Origin: Cephalotus follicularis
Lineage: Eukaryota > Streptophyta > Magnoliopsida > Oxalidales > Cephalotaceae
DNA length: 64,000 bases
Assembly: GCA_001972305.1 (NCBI GenBank)
Contig: BDDD01001757.1
Coordinates: forward strand, 124,001 to 188,000
Direction of reading: 5' to 3'
Positions 21,634 through 34,315 of this stretch are shown here, in pieces (within the stretch, counting starts at the first letter, position 1; each line of letters begins with the position of its first letter). The notes beneath the pieces are model-generated. The model did not search any database. It saw only the letters and a list, made by a program, of their open reading frames with translations, and was not told the origin of the DNA. The translations under genes and the position numbers were made by a program.

Positions 21634-24420
21634 TGTGACAACCCGTGTCACTTTTACGAGGTCGACGTGCAAAACACGTGAGTGTATTATTAATATGGTT
21701 ATTATATATATATATATATTTATTTATTTATTTATCTATCATTCTATTAAAAAAAAGAGAGAGAAGAGAGCGCCGAGCGCGTCTAGAAGGCGCTAGACGC
21801 ACCAGGAAAAAATTAAAACAAAGTAACGGGCGCATACCGCCCGTATGAAGAAAACAGAGCAAGAGAGGGAGACGGGAGACAGGGAGAAGAGAGAGAGATG
21901 GCGCCAGAGGAAGGAAGAGACGCCGACGACCGGGAAAAGTGACGGCGAGCTCCCCTGCTGCTTCTCCATGACCGGTAATCTTCTCCTCCTTTCTTCTTTT
22001 TCCTTTTCCTTCTTCTCTCCGAGCGTTGCCATCACTGTTGCCGCTTCCACTGTCGATTCCATCACGGGTAAGGGGCCGGTCTTGGTCTAGAAGACCAGCT
22101 CTTCCCATTTTGACGGTGGCTGTGGCGTCATTTTGCCGGAATCGACTGGATTCTAGGCGCTGAGTCAACTCAGTCGCCCTGCCGCCTGTGCCGCCACGTT
22201 TGGCACCGATTCTCGGTGACTCTCGGCCACCGATGAGTAGCCTGGACGCTGTGGAGGCTAGTGGTGGCGTGACCAATGCAATGGCGACTCGGCCGGAGCT
22301 CTGGCGCGGTGACAGCCGCCGAGTCTGGCCGAGTTTTGGGTAGAGATGTGTAGGCCTGGTTGTTTTGTGACTTATTTGTGAAGTGGCCATAATTGTTGGA
22401 TGACTGGCGAGTTGACTCAGTGAGTCAAACTCACTGCCGCAGTGGCTGCCCGTTCCCAGGAGAGTCACAGTGAGTTTTGGGCAGTAATGTGTTGATCAAC
22501 GGTAATGGGGGCTCAGTTTTGGGTGTCGCCGAAACTTCGGCAAGTTGGCCGGAGTTCCGATTACGACAAATTATGTTTCCTATGAGTACGTCGTAACGAT
22601 ACGTGTTGTATATGCAGTGTGAAGAAAATGACAAAGGATAAGGAGGATTTCCAAACGATGGCGACCCACAATTTTTCGGTAAGTCGCAATTCACTTTCTT
22701 TTTCCTGTGCAAAGTTGTTTATTAAGCTATTGGTAATGAATTGTGAGTAGCATGAATGATTGAAGTAAGATATGTATTAATAAGTTTGTAATAACTAATG
22801 TGTTGGGAACTAGGAGTGAAACTGAGTTAGTGGAACTAAACAGCTCTTATAAGTGCATGCAAGTGGTGTAGTGATAGTAACAGTGGATGCCTTGAAATGA
22901 GTAAAGAGTGTCTATAAGTAAATTGTTAAATGTATCTAAGGGGGGCAATTATGTTATAATGTGGGTGATGGAATGAATTATAAGTTATAAGTGTTAAGAT
23001 TTGCAGAGGATCGGGTACAGATGGCTCCTTAATGCATATAACGGCTCATACGTGCAGTTCTTGCGTCGCATGTGTATAAGCATAAGAGTCACGATTAACG
23101 AGACATTATGCGATGGCATTGTAGATGGAGATCCGATAGTTGATTCAAATCTTAAAGGGGTTAGTCCGTGGTAGTAATCGGCATTGATATTGTGAGTAGA
23201 ACATCTCCTTCCCTTGTCTTATTATTCATGAAATTCTTTGATGATGGATATGTATACTTATTTGCTATTCTTACTTTTGTGATTCATTTGACTTGTTGAT
23301 AGCCCTTGTTATATGATGATTCCATTATTGTTTCGATTGAACCCTCTATTGGTATTCCAATTGAACATTCATATTGATATGAGACGTTGATTGATTGTAT
23401 ACTCACCTTGTATCCTTGCTATCATATCCGCATTGGCTCCTGTGGACATATATGTTTTATTGATGTTGTATATATGTTTGGCTCCTACGGAGATGTATTT
23501 TGTTGCTATTGCTATTATATTCTTTCCATCACCGTATCGTTATAGTTGAACCTTATTATGGGTATCGTTGGAAAATCTTTATCCATTTTGAGAGATCGTT
23601 GTTGTGAGAACTAAGTGTTTTTAGTGGGAGATTCTCTTCCCTTACTCTCATTGCACTTGTTCTTTGATGATTTTTGTACTCTTTTGTGGTTCTATTTTGA
23701 GATGGCTCTTAATAACCTGAATTGTTGATTTGTATTGATTCCCGTATTCGATATGTTGATTCATTGTGATATTCACTTCTTCATCGTTTGAGAGTCATAT
23801 CATTCCATATGTGCCCTATTGCCTTGAGATTATGCTATTGGTTGGGATTTGTATCCCGGTTGTCTTCTGTTGTTATATTCATCATTGTGATATGATTCTG
23901 AGTGGTATATGCTCGATGTTCTGGGTGACTTGGTCACCTTCTCACATTTGTGATATCGTGACTTGTTATATCGTTATACTATGATATACTCTGATGCTGG
24001 GTATTGGGTTCTCTGATATGTATTACCAGTCCAAGGAGAGGTGTATGTTCGACGCTCAACTCTACTTAGCAAGCCCATTGGTCTATGATGGGGTGTTATG
24101 TGGAAACTGCCCCCAGGTTACATACCTAGATCTGCGGCATACTATTGTCTATGATTGTATGCTGAGTGTGAGTGCAGCAGAGATGCTCCATTACCCTCCT
24201 ATTGGACTGTGTTTGGTTGTTGATATATAATGCATGCGAGTCCCTCAGATGAGGTTGAGTGTGCGTGCGGGTTTTCTCGGTGAGGGCTAGGGTCCGTGCG
24301 GTATATACCGGCCCCTCGTGCGAGGTTTGGATGTTATGCTTACCAAAGGCACTCTGCAGCGGTGTATGATGGATGATGATCACATCCTGTAGCCTATTGG
24401 CCTATATATTTGCTGCAGCG

Positions 24421-24530
24421 GTTATGATATGACGCCATGTGATTTGGCGGGGTTATGATGTGACGCCATATGATTTGGCAGGGTTATGCTATGACGCCAT
24501 GTGATTTGGTGGGGTTATGATATGAGACAG
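24421..24530 (+). repeat. 31-bp minisatellite, ~3.5 copies
   Basis: GTTATGATATGACGCCATGT-type units start at 24421, 24452, 24483 and 24514, the last one partial. Confidence 0.85.
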
Positions 24531-25199
24531 TGATATGATTGGTACCAGCATCCTGTTATATTTTTGTTGTTTATGATTCTTTGGGCACATATTACATTCT
24601 TGATGTTTGATATTTGATTTATGATCGTATCTTTGAGTTTGATATTCAGATACTTGGATATATTGTGACTCTCATGTATTTGATTTCTGTCTTGACTTTG
24701 ATATTCGTTAAGTGTTGAGTTCGAGTGTTTCTTTTATGGAGCCCATTTGCTGAATATCGAGTTTTCTTTCATAGATTCGATTTCATTTGTGAATTCCGTT
24801 AAGGGATCTTGATATCGTTTGTGAATCTTAATGTCCTTTGTAGATCTTGATATCGCTTGTGGATCTTGATATCGTTTATGAATCTTGAGGTTCACTTGTC
24901 TAAATTTTGTATACCTTTGTGAATCCTGCTTACTTTGTGGATTTCATACTCATTGGCGAGTCTTGTTATATCCTAATTATGGAGCCACTTGTTGAAATCG
25001 AGATTTAAGTCCTTGATGATCTTATTATATCGTGGTATCATTTGTGTTGACTATCATTTTGGATCTTATTGATCCTTTCTGTTGTTTATGATTTACATTA
25101 CCTCGTTGTTGCACATATTCTTGATTATATGATTCTCTATTTTCTTCAGCACATCCAATTCTTTGATGGATGTACAGGAGATGTTTTGTTTCTACTCAT

Positions 25200-25241
25200 T
25201 TAGTCATTTGGACTAACTCCCTCCCAGTGTTTCCATTTCAG
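25200..25241 (+). promoter_or_regulatory. Conserved LTR stem-loop / possible splice acceptor
   Basis: TTAGTC (25200-25205) pairs with GACTAA (25211-25216), followed by a pyrimidine-rich tract ending TTTCAG at 25241. Confidence 0.5.
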
Positions 25242-25744
25242 ATGATGGCAAGGAGTTGCTAGGTCAGCTGTAGTAGATGATGGACCACAGAGGCAGGGCA
25301 TGCTACCAGGGTTTCAACACATGCATAGCATAACTACCTCAACATTTAAATTATGCAGTTGTATATAAATGTTTTCTTTATGGTTTTGCTATTGAAGGGC
25401 CAAGCCCTATATATATATTTGCTTTGCATGCTTTGATAAAATGGTTGAGTCTGAGCCCAACCCATGCACGTTATTAGTTTAAATTGTGGTTTTCTTAGGG
25501 CTGAGCCCAATTAAAATCAGCCGGTTCCTCCTTTGGGAGTGTGATTATAAATGTGTTTTTCTTTACAGGGGGCATAGTCTGATAAACGGATACTACATGC
25601 CCGATTTTCATAAAAATTTAAGAGTTAGAAAATTTTTCAAGTTTTTAGAAAGCTTAACTTATCTTTTGATGACATTGTTTTTAAAGAAATTTCAGGTTTC
25701 AAGATATCACGCGATGGTTTCCGGAAGGACACTTAACACGTGAT

Positions 25745-25780
25745 TGTCACATCCGTCTCGGTAGAGAAACGGGTGTGACA
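25745..25780 (+). other. Terminal imperfect hairpin of family B LTR
   Basis: TGTCACATCCGT (25745-25756) pairs with ACGGGTGTGACA (25769-25780), 11 of 12 positions, ending exactly at the LTR end. Confidence 0.75.
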
Positions 25781-27127
25781 TTATGTTTACAGGCCTAATC
25801 ACTTTTCTCTCTAGATCCATGGGTTATGGGTACGGATCTGAAGGGTTAAAGTTATTTTCATGTTACAATCGACCTTATAGGCATATAGCTGCCTTTGGAT
25901 CGAATTTAAATGGATTTAAATGGTTTTAAAACGTATTTTACAGACTGTTTGACGAACTGCCTGCTGCTGACAAACCATCGACACTTTGGCTAGAGGCGTT
26001 GGCGCTTTGATCAAGCACACCGTCGATGCCTTCGATTAAAGTGCCGATGCTTAATGTGTTGCCAAACGGTTGATGTTTAGTGCACTTGTCGACGCTTAAG
26101 GAGCAATGCCTTAACCGTCGATGCCTAGCACAAAACCGGCGATGCTTAGACGCTAACTATCGACGCTTTGGACGAAGCATTCGCCACTTAGCGTCCTATT
26201 TCCAGCTAAACCACACTGATTCACTCCCTTTTCGACCCCAAATGATTTTCTTTTCAAATGGATTCCATAGGAAGCCTCCCTAAGGCTTTGTAGCCTATCT
26301 GAATCCTCTTTTACTGCTTTTAACTGAATCTTAAAGAAAAGTTTCAATAAAAAGAGTTTTATTCAAATGGTTTCAAATAAATGGTTAGAGTAGCTCAATG
26401 GGACATCTGGACGCGGATATCCTGATTGGACTCCCTCTCCATTGTTTTACAATTCCCATAGGGACGAAGAAAATGGTTATAGAAATATGGTTATGGAAAA
26501 ATGGTTTTCAAAATGGTTTTGAAAGATGGATCCTATGTAATCATTTATGGTCAGGTCCTTATCCTTTAAATGGAGATATGGTTATGGGCTACGGGTATGG
26601 TACAGATACGATTGATGGTTTGTTATGGTTGAGACTTAACGGGATAACCCATTCATAATCTTCATTTCCGTCATGAAGCATTACGGGTGTAGGCCACATA
26701 TTATATGGATATGGTAATCCTCCCTTTTTGGGTGACCTACGGGCATCAACGCATTGTGGATGGATTAGGTATGGCATGGATATGGATATGGCATAGAACG
26801 CATAGATCTCTATTATGGGCTAGTACCTTCGGGAATAGTATTATGGTATGGTATGGATTATGTGGGTGGTGTTATCCTATGCTCCACACGGCTATGGCAC
26901 GGAGGGTGTATAGACGATGGGGGCACTATCTCGAGACGGAGAGGCAGATGAGTACTTGACCCTATGGATTGATTGTCCCCATGGATGGTTATGGATTGTT
27001 TTATGGAGTGTCTACAGGCTATGGCCTTTGATGTGATTTAGGACTAGCCAAGTATACCCCCACTTAGGGATGGTTGGTATACTGACGCTGTCCACAATTG
27101 GCATTCATGCATTTCACATGTCATGCA
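25781..27127. other. LTR-like DNA without coding region; motif cluster and ATGG-rich stretch
   Basis: 25975-26200 holds about eight copies of the palindromic motif (for example ACCGTCGATGCC, TTGTCGACGCTT, TATCGACGCTTT). 26340-27060 is low-complexity text rich in TATGG/ATGGTTATGG. The start resembles 21500-21560, so the two may be parts of one LTR split by the family B insertion. Confidence 0.35.
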
Positions 27128-28081
27128 TGTCACACCCGTCCCCACCGAGACGGATGTGACCATCACGTGGCAAGCCTCCTTTCGAAAACCTCCACGTGAT
27201 ATCTTAAAACCCGTTTGTAAACTTCTTAAAACCATATAATTAAAAATCATATAAGTTGAACTTTTCCAAAACTTAAAAAATTTTCTAAATCTTAAATTTT
27301 TACGAAAATCGGGCATGTAGTATCTGTTTACCGGACTATGTCCCCTGTAAAGAAAGCACAGTTTATATATACATACTCCCGAAGGAGGAATCATCAGTTT
27401 ATAAATGGGCTCAGCCCTCAACCATTTTATCAAAGTAAGAAAAGCAAATATAGAGCTCGACCATTTAAAACAAAGCCATAAGAGAAAATGTTTATTAAAA
27501 CAAATATAAGTAAATGCATAATTTAAATGTTGATGTAGTGATGTTATGCATGTGTTGAAAACCCTGGCCATGTGTTAAAAACTTGTAGCATGACTTCCCC
27601 TCATGGTCTGTCATCTACCGAATCCGTCTTAGCAACTGCTCGCCATAACTGAAAAGAAATACTGTAACGGGGTTAGTCCAAAAGACTAAGTGAGTGGGAC
27701 AAGTCATTCCCTGTTACATCCATGAAGAATCGGATGTGCTGAATGAAAACGATAGAGAAAAGATCAAAAATATATAAAGCAATAAATAAAGTGAATTAAT
27801 TCATGACAAGAATATCAACAAGACTCAAATAATAAAAAGAAACTCATAACTCAAAAATGAAAGTGCACTGAACAAACCTCAAAACCCAAGCTGGTACTCC
27901 ACAAGTACAATAGTCACAATAAGATCATAGTGCAAATCAAATATCCAGAATTTTGAATATGATCAGAAATCAAAAAACAAGAAATAGGCCCATAAAGAAA
28001 TCACAAAATCCAGGGATACTGGTACAACTATAATGTCATAATCATATATCATGTCATCATCATATAACTGCTGCAGTAATA
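27128..28081 (-). mobile_element. Family B LTR 3' part, minus orientation
   Basis: It starts TGTCACACCCGTC, the reverse complement of the B-family end, and mirrors 25480-25780, including the stretch around GGGCATGTAGTATC. A terminal hairpin with 11 of 12 matching arms lies at 27128-27140/27149-27160, and the conserved stem-loop at 27650-27689. At 28081 it is cut by a TGTAACCCCCC string that begins another LTR-like remnant. Confidence 0.65.
27650..27689 (-). promoter_or_regulatory. Conserved LTR stem-loop / possible splice acceptor (minus)
   Basis: On the minus strand TTAGTC and GACTAA (plus coordinates 27684-27689 and 27673-27678) form the stem, followed by CCCCGTTACAG and, further on, TTTTCAG. 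Confidence 0.45.
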
Positions 28082-29990
28082 ATGTAACCCCCCGCGCCCG
28101 CAGGGCGGACGCGTGGCATTACTCTCAATCCAAATACAATACAATGGTTAGGACTAGCAGTATAAAAATACGGAAAAACTTAAAACTTTGTAATACGTAT
28201 CATCAAGCGGAAGATACAATACAACAATCCATCCTTACAGAAGAAGACAAAACAATTCTTTACAATACACTTATCAACTCTTCAATACAATATTACAAAG
28301 AGCTCTGTCAGATCCAGACGATTCCCTCGGTCGATAAAGTCTTCAATCCTTCGGTCCGCTACTACCCGCTGCCCTACCTATGTCGTACACAAAGGTACAA
28401 CACAGCCCCACCCCGAAGGATGGGGTTAGCCACACTGGCTAAGCAGAAACCTCATGCAGCATGTATGCATGTACAGTGTGCAATATCGGTGACAATCTAT
28501 GCAATAACAATGTGCGGTGTACAATATCAATGCATGACATGACAAATGCATATGTACAGTTGGCGATCAAATTACCCGTATGACAATTGCCCATAACAGA
28601 GCATACGGATAGGATCTATAATAATCAATCAATGCCAGACACTCAAAGGTGGTGTATAAAACACCCAATCAATCAATCAATATCCTATAGAGCATGCGAC
28701 CTCGGGTCAGTACAATATCAAACAATAGCAATGATCAATCCCATGGAAGGCAGTCCTTCGAAAAAGGTGGGAGATCTATGTTGGAACCTGGGAATACAAC
28801 AGAAGAAAATAGTTTCAGGCAACTAGGGATTAGGGTGACTAATTTTGAAAATCGGATTCCGGCATAAAGAATACCCATAACCATTACCTAAAATTGTCCC
28901 AAGTTGGCCCTAGGATCACTAATTGGACATGTAAAAGACCACATGGCCGATCCAAGCATGGGAGGGTTTTCTTGGCCTAGGGTTTTCCAACCCCAAAAAA
29001 GGCCAAATAGGTGAATGGATAGGATTAGCACACTATACCCTAAACCATTCCCAAACTTTGTCTAACCCTTAAAAGGAGAGCTAGGGTTCGACATAACCCT
29101 AGCCATAACATACAACCTGCATATAAACAAATCATCTAGAGCTTGGCAAAGCTCTAGGAACAACACACACACCACTTCCACAGAGAAAGTAAAGGTGAAG
29201 GATGATAGAACTTACTTAAGGTCTTTACTCCTTCAACTTTGAGATTTCCTTCCTTTGTGCTCCAAGACTTTCACCTTCACATTAATTGCTCCCCTTGGCA
29301 CGACAAAGAAGTTTTGTGAAGCCACTTGAAGTGAAGCTTATGTTCTAAAAAAACTAGACAATTGGAGATAGAGATTTTTGTGTAATCTCCACCCATAATT
29401 GCTTTGGTATGGTAAGAGAAAGGTAAGATGGCTTTTCTCCTTTTTAACAATGAAGTTCTAAGCATCCATGGTGATGCTTTCTTCTTCAACAAAGTAGAGA
29501 AGATGAAGAGAAGAAAAAAGAGAGATGCCTAATTTGAGAGGGTGTTAGAGAGAAAAAGAATTTTCTTCGTTTTTTTATAATTATGTTGTCATGTGCTATC
29601 TTAATTGTTCATGAAAATATCTTCACTCACATGTCTTCTAATCCACTTAGAAGATGACAACACACACTCCACCTCTCCTTGGCCGACCATGTGCTTTCAT
29701 TTTAAGCCAAGCATTAGCTTGCTTCATGGCTAAGTAAAGCATTACTTAATGGCTAAGTAAACATAGTTAACTCAAAATAACTAGTTAGTCACTACATAGT
29801 GACTTAGTCTCCAATTTAGGACGGCCATACCCTAGCTCACAAAGTTAGGGTTTGGCCCAATTGGTCTGTCTCTCCATGAAAAGTAAACTTTTCACAAATG
29901 ACCAAAATACCCCTCGACCCGGAATGATCTATTTATGGTGCTGCTCGATTTCACTTCCTTAGAAATGAATAAAGTCTAGCAAAATAAATA
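28082..29990 (-). mobile_element. LTR-like remnant starting TGTAACCCCCC, minus orientation
   Basis: A GC-rich first 40 bp (CGCGCCCGCAGGGCGGACGCG), then a GCGGAA box at 28207, then AT-rich text. On the minus strand a possible donor (TTAAG|TAAGTTCT near 29207-29220) is followed by untranslated-like sequence. No domain is seen in any open frame. The right end grades into the copia LTR and could not be fixed. Confidence 0.35.
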
Positions 29991-31204
29991 TTCATAGGCC
30001 AAGTAACACCTCCCAGGTGCTATCCTCTCACTCAATGACATGTGCCCCACACATATCAACAAGATCCAAAAAAAGGAGGGACCTTAAAGTCAGGTTGGAT
30101 CCCAGTACGACTATAAGTTTCCCAGAACATCCTGGAGTTCTGGTACGACAACTTTAATAGTCCCCGACTATTAAAATGACCCCGGTGTGATTCCTTATCA
30201 CCTCCCGGATCCATGGGATAAACCATGTCTATAAGTCATTATCCGGTAAACCAGTACTTTATCCAGTCAAAGACATATGTGTCATGTATCCTACGTCATA
30301 CTTAGCTCCGACCGCGACCTAGAGTTAGGAACAATGTCACCCCCAGGTAAAGCCGTGATAACTATAAATTCATGTACACACTGAGACTATCGGCAGACTA
30401 TCCCAGAAAACCCTATTCCAGTCTGCCTATACCTGGCCAAGAATTTTAAGTCTTCAACGGACATAAATAATATAGAGTCGATCACCCTCTTACGGGTGTG
30501 ACGATTCCTTATTGCGAACTCTCCCATACATCTCAATGAAGTTTCCACAAGACCCAAAGACAACCCTTTTGCTAGCACATGGCCAGTGCTGGGGAAGGCG
30601 GAAATCAAAGTCAAGCAGTTGCAACATAATGCATGCTAGACGCTCAGGTCTAAGGACACAACGTAGCTCCACGAATGGTCTACTAGTCACCATAGACTAT
30701 ACAATACCGAGAATATAGGAATACTATTGACATAGATAAGACTTTCCAAATAGGTTTCCTATGGTGGGTCTGTTCAGTGACATGCTCCTTGCATGCACCC
30801 CGCATCAGCTTTAGGGTAAACCCAAATGGCAACGAGATGATCCATCCTCCACTAAACCCGGGAGCAAGCATAATACGACAAGTATTTACGGTTCAACTAT
30901 TGCCCTAAAAAGTGAACCTATGACTTGGAACAATTTTTCAGAAGGGAATAAGGATCTCATTCTCATAACCTCTCAGGCATGAGATCCATCCCTTTCACGA
31001 CAGGGCACTATATGTGTACTCAGATGACATGGTGATCACCCGATCCATTTAAGATGGTTTGGGATAAAACATATAGTATGGTTTGCCATTGTTAAATTAA
31101 ATGTGCACATTAACAAAAAAAATGAATACATATCATATAAATAGAAAGTGTTAGTACAAGCTGAATACCACCACATGGCATGCAAGGACACCCCTACTCC
31201 AACA
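29991..31204 (-). mobile_element. Ty1/copia LTR remnant, minus orientation
   Basis: The minus strand starts TGTTGGAGTAGGGG at 31204, directly preceded by the purine tract AAGTGGGAGA, the usual copia PPT next to a TGTTGGAG LTR start. The sequence 30380-30860 is a diverged copy of 33730-34130 from the copia element described below (shared landmarks: GGTGTGACNATTCC, GTTCAGTG, CACCCCGC). The distal end is unclear. Confidence 0.6.
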
Positions 31205-31799
31205 ATCTCCCACTTGGCCCTTCAAGCCATGAAGACCTATAGCCTAAGGCCATAGAGCTGCGAATTTGTATCATGGACTATTTATTAATTTGGGCCTCAT
31301 GTTGTCTAATGATGGATTAAAGCCCAACTCTTATTCCTTAAAAATATGGGCAAATTCTTAGAATGATAAGGTATTAAATAAAATTGTTTAAGGTCCAAAA
31401 TCAGGTACAAATTCGGCCAAGCATTTTTTCTCATTGTAAAGCCGAAATTAAGCCCAAAATTATGTTTTAACTATGCCAAATTTTGGCCCTATACCACATT
31501 TCTCTCCATAATTGTAGACCATTATTCTTAACCTTCTTTAACAGTGCAAATGAGGTAGAAATGGCATCTCTTCCATTTCCTCTTGGCCGGCGTATCTCCT
31601 CCATTGAAGCTATCATTCTTCAATTTTTTTTCATGAATTCTTCAAGGATTAATGCTAAAAGTGATTCCTCCTTCATTCGTACGAGAACTCTGTATCCAAT
31701 CCGGAGCATCAAGGGGCTAGTCCGCATTAGTCGATTCCGTAAATCTGTTAGTGGAACATTCCCTTCATCTATTTTATTGTCTTTGAAACTTTATATGAC
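31205..31799. other. Copia PPT and adjacent unclassified DNA
   Basis: 31205-31218 holds the PPT (plus strand AATCTCCCACTTGG). The remainder has no recognised feature; a 115-codon plus-strand frame (31483-31830) shows no domain. Confidence 0.4.
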
Positions 31800-32280
31800 A
31801 TGTGCCCTTTTTCGGACTCTTGTTATTTGATTGTTTGATAGGGATTTGGATCCCGTATTTCATTTTGATACTCATTATCCCATTGTTGTGATATGTGATA
31901 TTGTTGAAGTGTATATGGTTATTCTGGCTCTCGGTGATAATGTCACCTTCCCTTATGTTTGTCATTGTGATATGTGATATTGTGTTTATATTCCGATGCT
32001 AGTACCCTTATGATGTTGCTTACATGTACACCCATCGGAAAGGATGGGGTACGTGCCGCTTACATGTACACCCATCGTGAGAGGTGGGGCACGTGCCGCT
32101 TACACACATGCCCTTGGTGGCTGTGGGGTGCATGACGCTTACCATAGGCACTCTGCACCGGTGTATGAAGGATGATGTACACATCCTGTAGCCTATTGGC
32201 ATGTTATTATTGCTGAAGCAGTTATATGATGATGACATGATATATGATTATGACATTATAGTTGTACCAGTTGATGGAAA
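31800..32280 (+). mobile_element. Family B LTR fragment with 40-bp repeat
   Basis: It resembles 23850-24440 of the large B copy (GATACTCATTATCCC, ACTCTGCACCGGTGTATGA, TGTAGCCTATTGGC). A 40-bp unit starting GCTTACATGTACACCC is present about three times (32018, 32058, 32098). Its right end (about 32193-32273) is an almost exact inverted copy of 28018-28082. Confidence 0.55.
32018..32138 (+). repeat. 40-bp tandem repeat, three copies
   Basis: Units begin GCTTACA and contain GGGGYACGTGCC or its variants; the third copy is more diverged. Confidence 0.75.
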
Positions 32281-32321
32281 CGGATTAACCATTTCCTATG
32301 CCATAAATGGATTAAGGTATG

Positions 32322-34130
32322 TAAGGTGTAGAACAAAATTTTATTCAACAATTATGCAGCGGAAGAACACCCAACAAAACAAAAAACCAGTCCATTATGG
32401 CATTCCACAAGCCACATGGATCACCAAATCAACACATTAATTGAAAAGATGTCACCATTGCATCCAATGGTGAAATACAAGCAATGTAATAACAAAGAGA
32501 GGCAAAAAGATATACCAAGGGTGATGGCTCCTCCTTTCTTTGCCGATTCAAGCTTGAGAAGACTCCCCAATATTGCCTTCCAATTCGTACTGCTACTGCT
32601 CCCAGCAACAACAACACAAATCAGGCAAGAAGAAAAAACAGATTTTCTTTGAACTCTCACTTTCTCTCAAAACTTATATGAGGAAAATTGAGTTTGATTA
32701 ATGCAATAAAAAACAATCTACCCTAGATAAGCAACTTTGCTTAGTGTTTAAGTGAAGGAAAACACTGATTGCAGAGAGAAGTCATTTCACGTTTTTGCCC
32801 AGCAAAAGGATCACTTACAAAAAACCAAAAACATTTTCTACAATAAAAACTTCTCCCCAGCCCACTCTTCCTCTCTCCCACTCTCCCACAAACACGGGAT
32901 CATGGTCCTCACTCCAAGGGAGTCTTTAGCCATGATCCCCACGTTTCCATAACGTGCAGTGATGGGAGAGAACTGATGGAGAGGAGAGAGAAAACGTGCC
33001 CACGAAGTGAGTTCGTGCACAGACTGCACAACCCGCGCTAAGCATCGATGCTTTCAATAATAGCGTCGACGCTTATGCAATACATGGCACTAAACGTCGA
33101 CGTCTTTCTAAAAGTTATCAACGCATATGCATGCCTTAAGCATCGATGCTTCCCAGAAGGCGTCGACGCTTTGTCCAAAGGTATGCGTCGATGCTTTCCC
33201 AGAAGGAGTCGACGCTTTGACTGGTATATAAAGCAATTTGGGTATAAGTCCTAACTTATTTAATTCCTTCTAATATTGATTAAGTAAGATCAAACAAATG
33301 TGTTTCCACAAAATGTAAAATCCACATAACCGATATTTGACACCAAGTCTTAATATGTCAAACAAATTAAAGAACTAATCATTATTGGGCAGGGACCCTT
33401 TAAAATCTTGGTTAAAAAACGGAGGTATTCATAAATTACCGAAACGTCCCTAGGGTCCGGTTTAGCCATTCTAAACGGTCCTAGACCAATTTAAATGCTA
33501 TCGGAATAATATCTAATATTATCCATATGGAAAAATTAATCTAATTAATTTTCCCATAATTTATTATATACCTCTTTAACCCTAGATTTTCTAAGTTGTC
33601 GGTTCACGTGTACTATAAACCCTTGTCATGCTTGGCCCCGATTGAGGTCTAGGATAATGATACGTGTCAACCCTAGATAATACCTCAATGGCTAAAATAT
33701 CTGATCATTATTATGACCTTTGGTAAACTCTCCAGAAATCTAATTTCCAGTCTACCTCAACCCTGGCCAAGGGTTTCATAAGTCCAAAGTATAATCAGAT
33801 CATACTATAGCCGATCACCTTCACTCAGGTGTGACAATCCCATATTGCGCATTCACTTATATTCGAATAGATTCGATTATACCCAAAGAACACCTGATTG
33901 CCAGCTCTGCGCAAGGACTGGGTAAGGTGGAGATAAAAGCATAACCGTCTCCATACAATATAGAGCAGTCGCTCATGTCTAAGGATCAAACGAGTTTGTG
34001 AACTCTCTAAGTGATCAACACTTATACACATCCGCAACAAGTAGGAGTCACTACTGACACGAGAATAGCGACTATCCAAATAGTGTCTCCTACGCGGGTC
34101 CAGTTCAGTGTACACGCTCCCAGAGCGCAC
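32322..34130 (-). mobile_element. LTR-like 3' flank of the copia element
   Basis: Minus-orientation copia LTR text: 33730-34130 matches the LTR remnant at 30380-30860. The outer end (TGTAAGGTGTAGAAC near 32322) and a GCGGAA box (32359) look like an LTR end but no target duplication could be checked. At about 34130 LTR text joins RNase H coding sequence directly, so the LTR start, PPT and the end of the RNase H domain are missing. A palindromic-motif cluster lies at 33035-33220, beside a TATATAAAG string (33224). Confidence 0.5.
33035..33220 (+). repeat. Palindromic-motif cluster in copia-associated DNA
   Basis: About eight copies, including AGCATCGATGCTT, AGCGTCGACGCTT, ACGTCGACGTCT and GGCGTCGACGCTT. 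Immediately to the right lies GGTATATAAAGCAA, much like the GGTATACTTAAATAGCAA after the cluster at 3790-3925. Confidence 0.75.
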
Positions 34131-34315
34131 CCCGCTTCTATGGTAGAATCTGCAATAGTCCCTTCCTTTGAACTGCGCCAGCTCACATCTCCATCATTAA
34201 GTACAAAGACATATACAGAGACAGATTTGTGATCATCCGGATCACTATCAAAACTGGAGTCTGTAAAGCCCTCCAATTTTAACTCACTATCTTTTCCATA
34301 AATTAAGAACATATC
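34131..34315 (-). pseudogene. Copia RNase H, 3'-deleted
   Basis: KLEGFTDSSFDSDPDDHKSV and VSWRSSKEGTIADSTIEA match the start of copia RNase H (the family has SGY where this copy has SVY). After ADSTIEA the reading runs into LTR-like text, so the second half of the domain and its histidine motif are gone. Confidence 0.85.

Larger units (their letters stand above)
21634..25780 (+). mobile_element. LTR of family B (solo), near-matching TSD
   Basis: The unit starts TGTGACAACCCG and ends CGGGTGTGACA at 25780. Flanks are TTAGG and TTATG (4 of 5 match). At 4.1 kb it is long and may hold smaller insertions. A CpG-rich part (about 21900-22560) gives spurious open frames of up to 246 codons with no domain. 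A 31-bp minisatellite (24421), the conserved stem-loop (25200-25241) and a terminal imperfect hairpin (25745-25780) lie in its 3' half. Related copies: 27128-28081 (minus), 31800-32280 (plus), 43592-44776 (plus), 60094-63168 (minus). Confidence 0.65.

Noticed and set aside
21728-22468. 246-codon minus-strand frame
   Set aside because: CpG-rich LTR part; Arg/Ser/Leu-rich low-complexity protein with no domain, overlapped by other frames.
31483-31830. 115-codon plus-strand frame
   Set aside because: No domain; lies between a copia PPT and an LTR fragment and has no sign of selection visible by eye.
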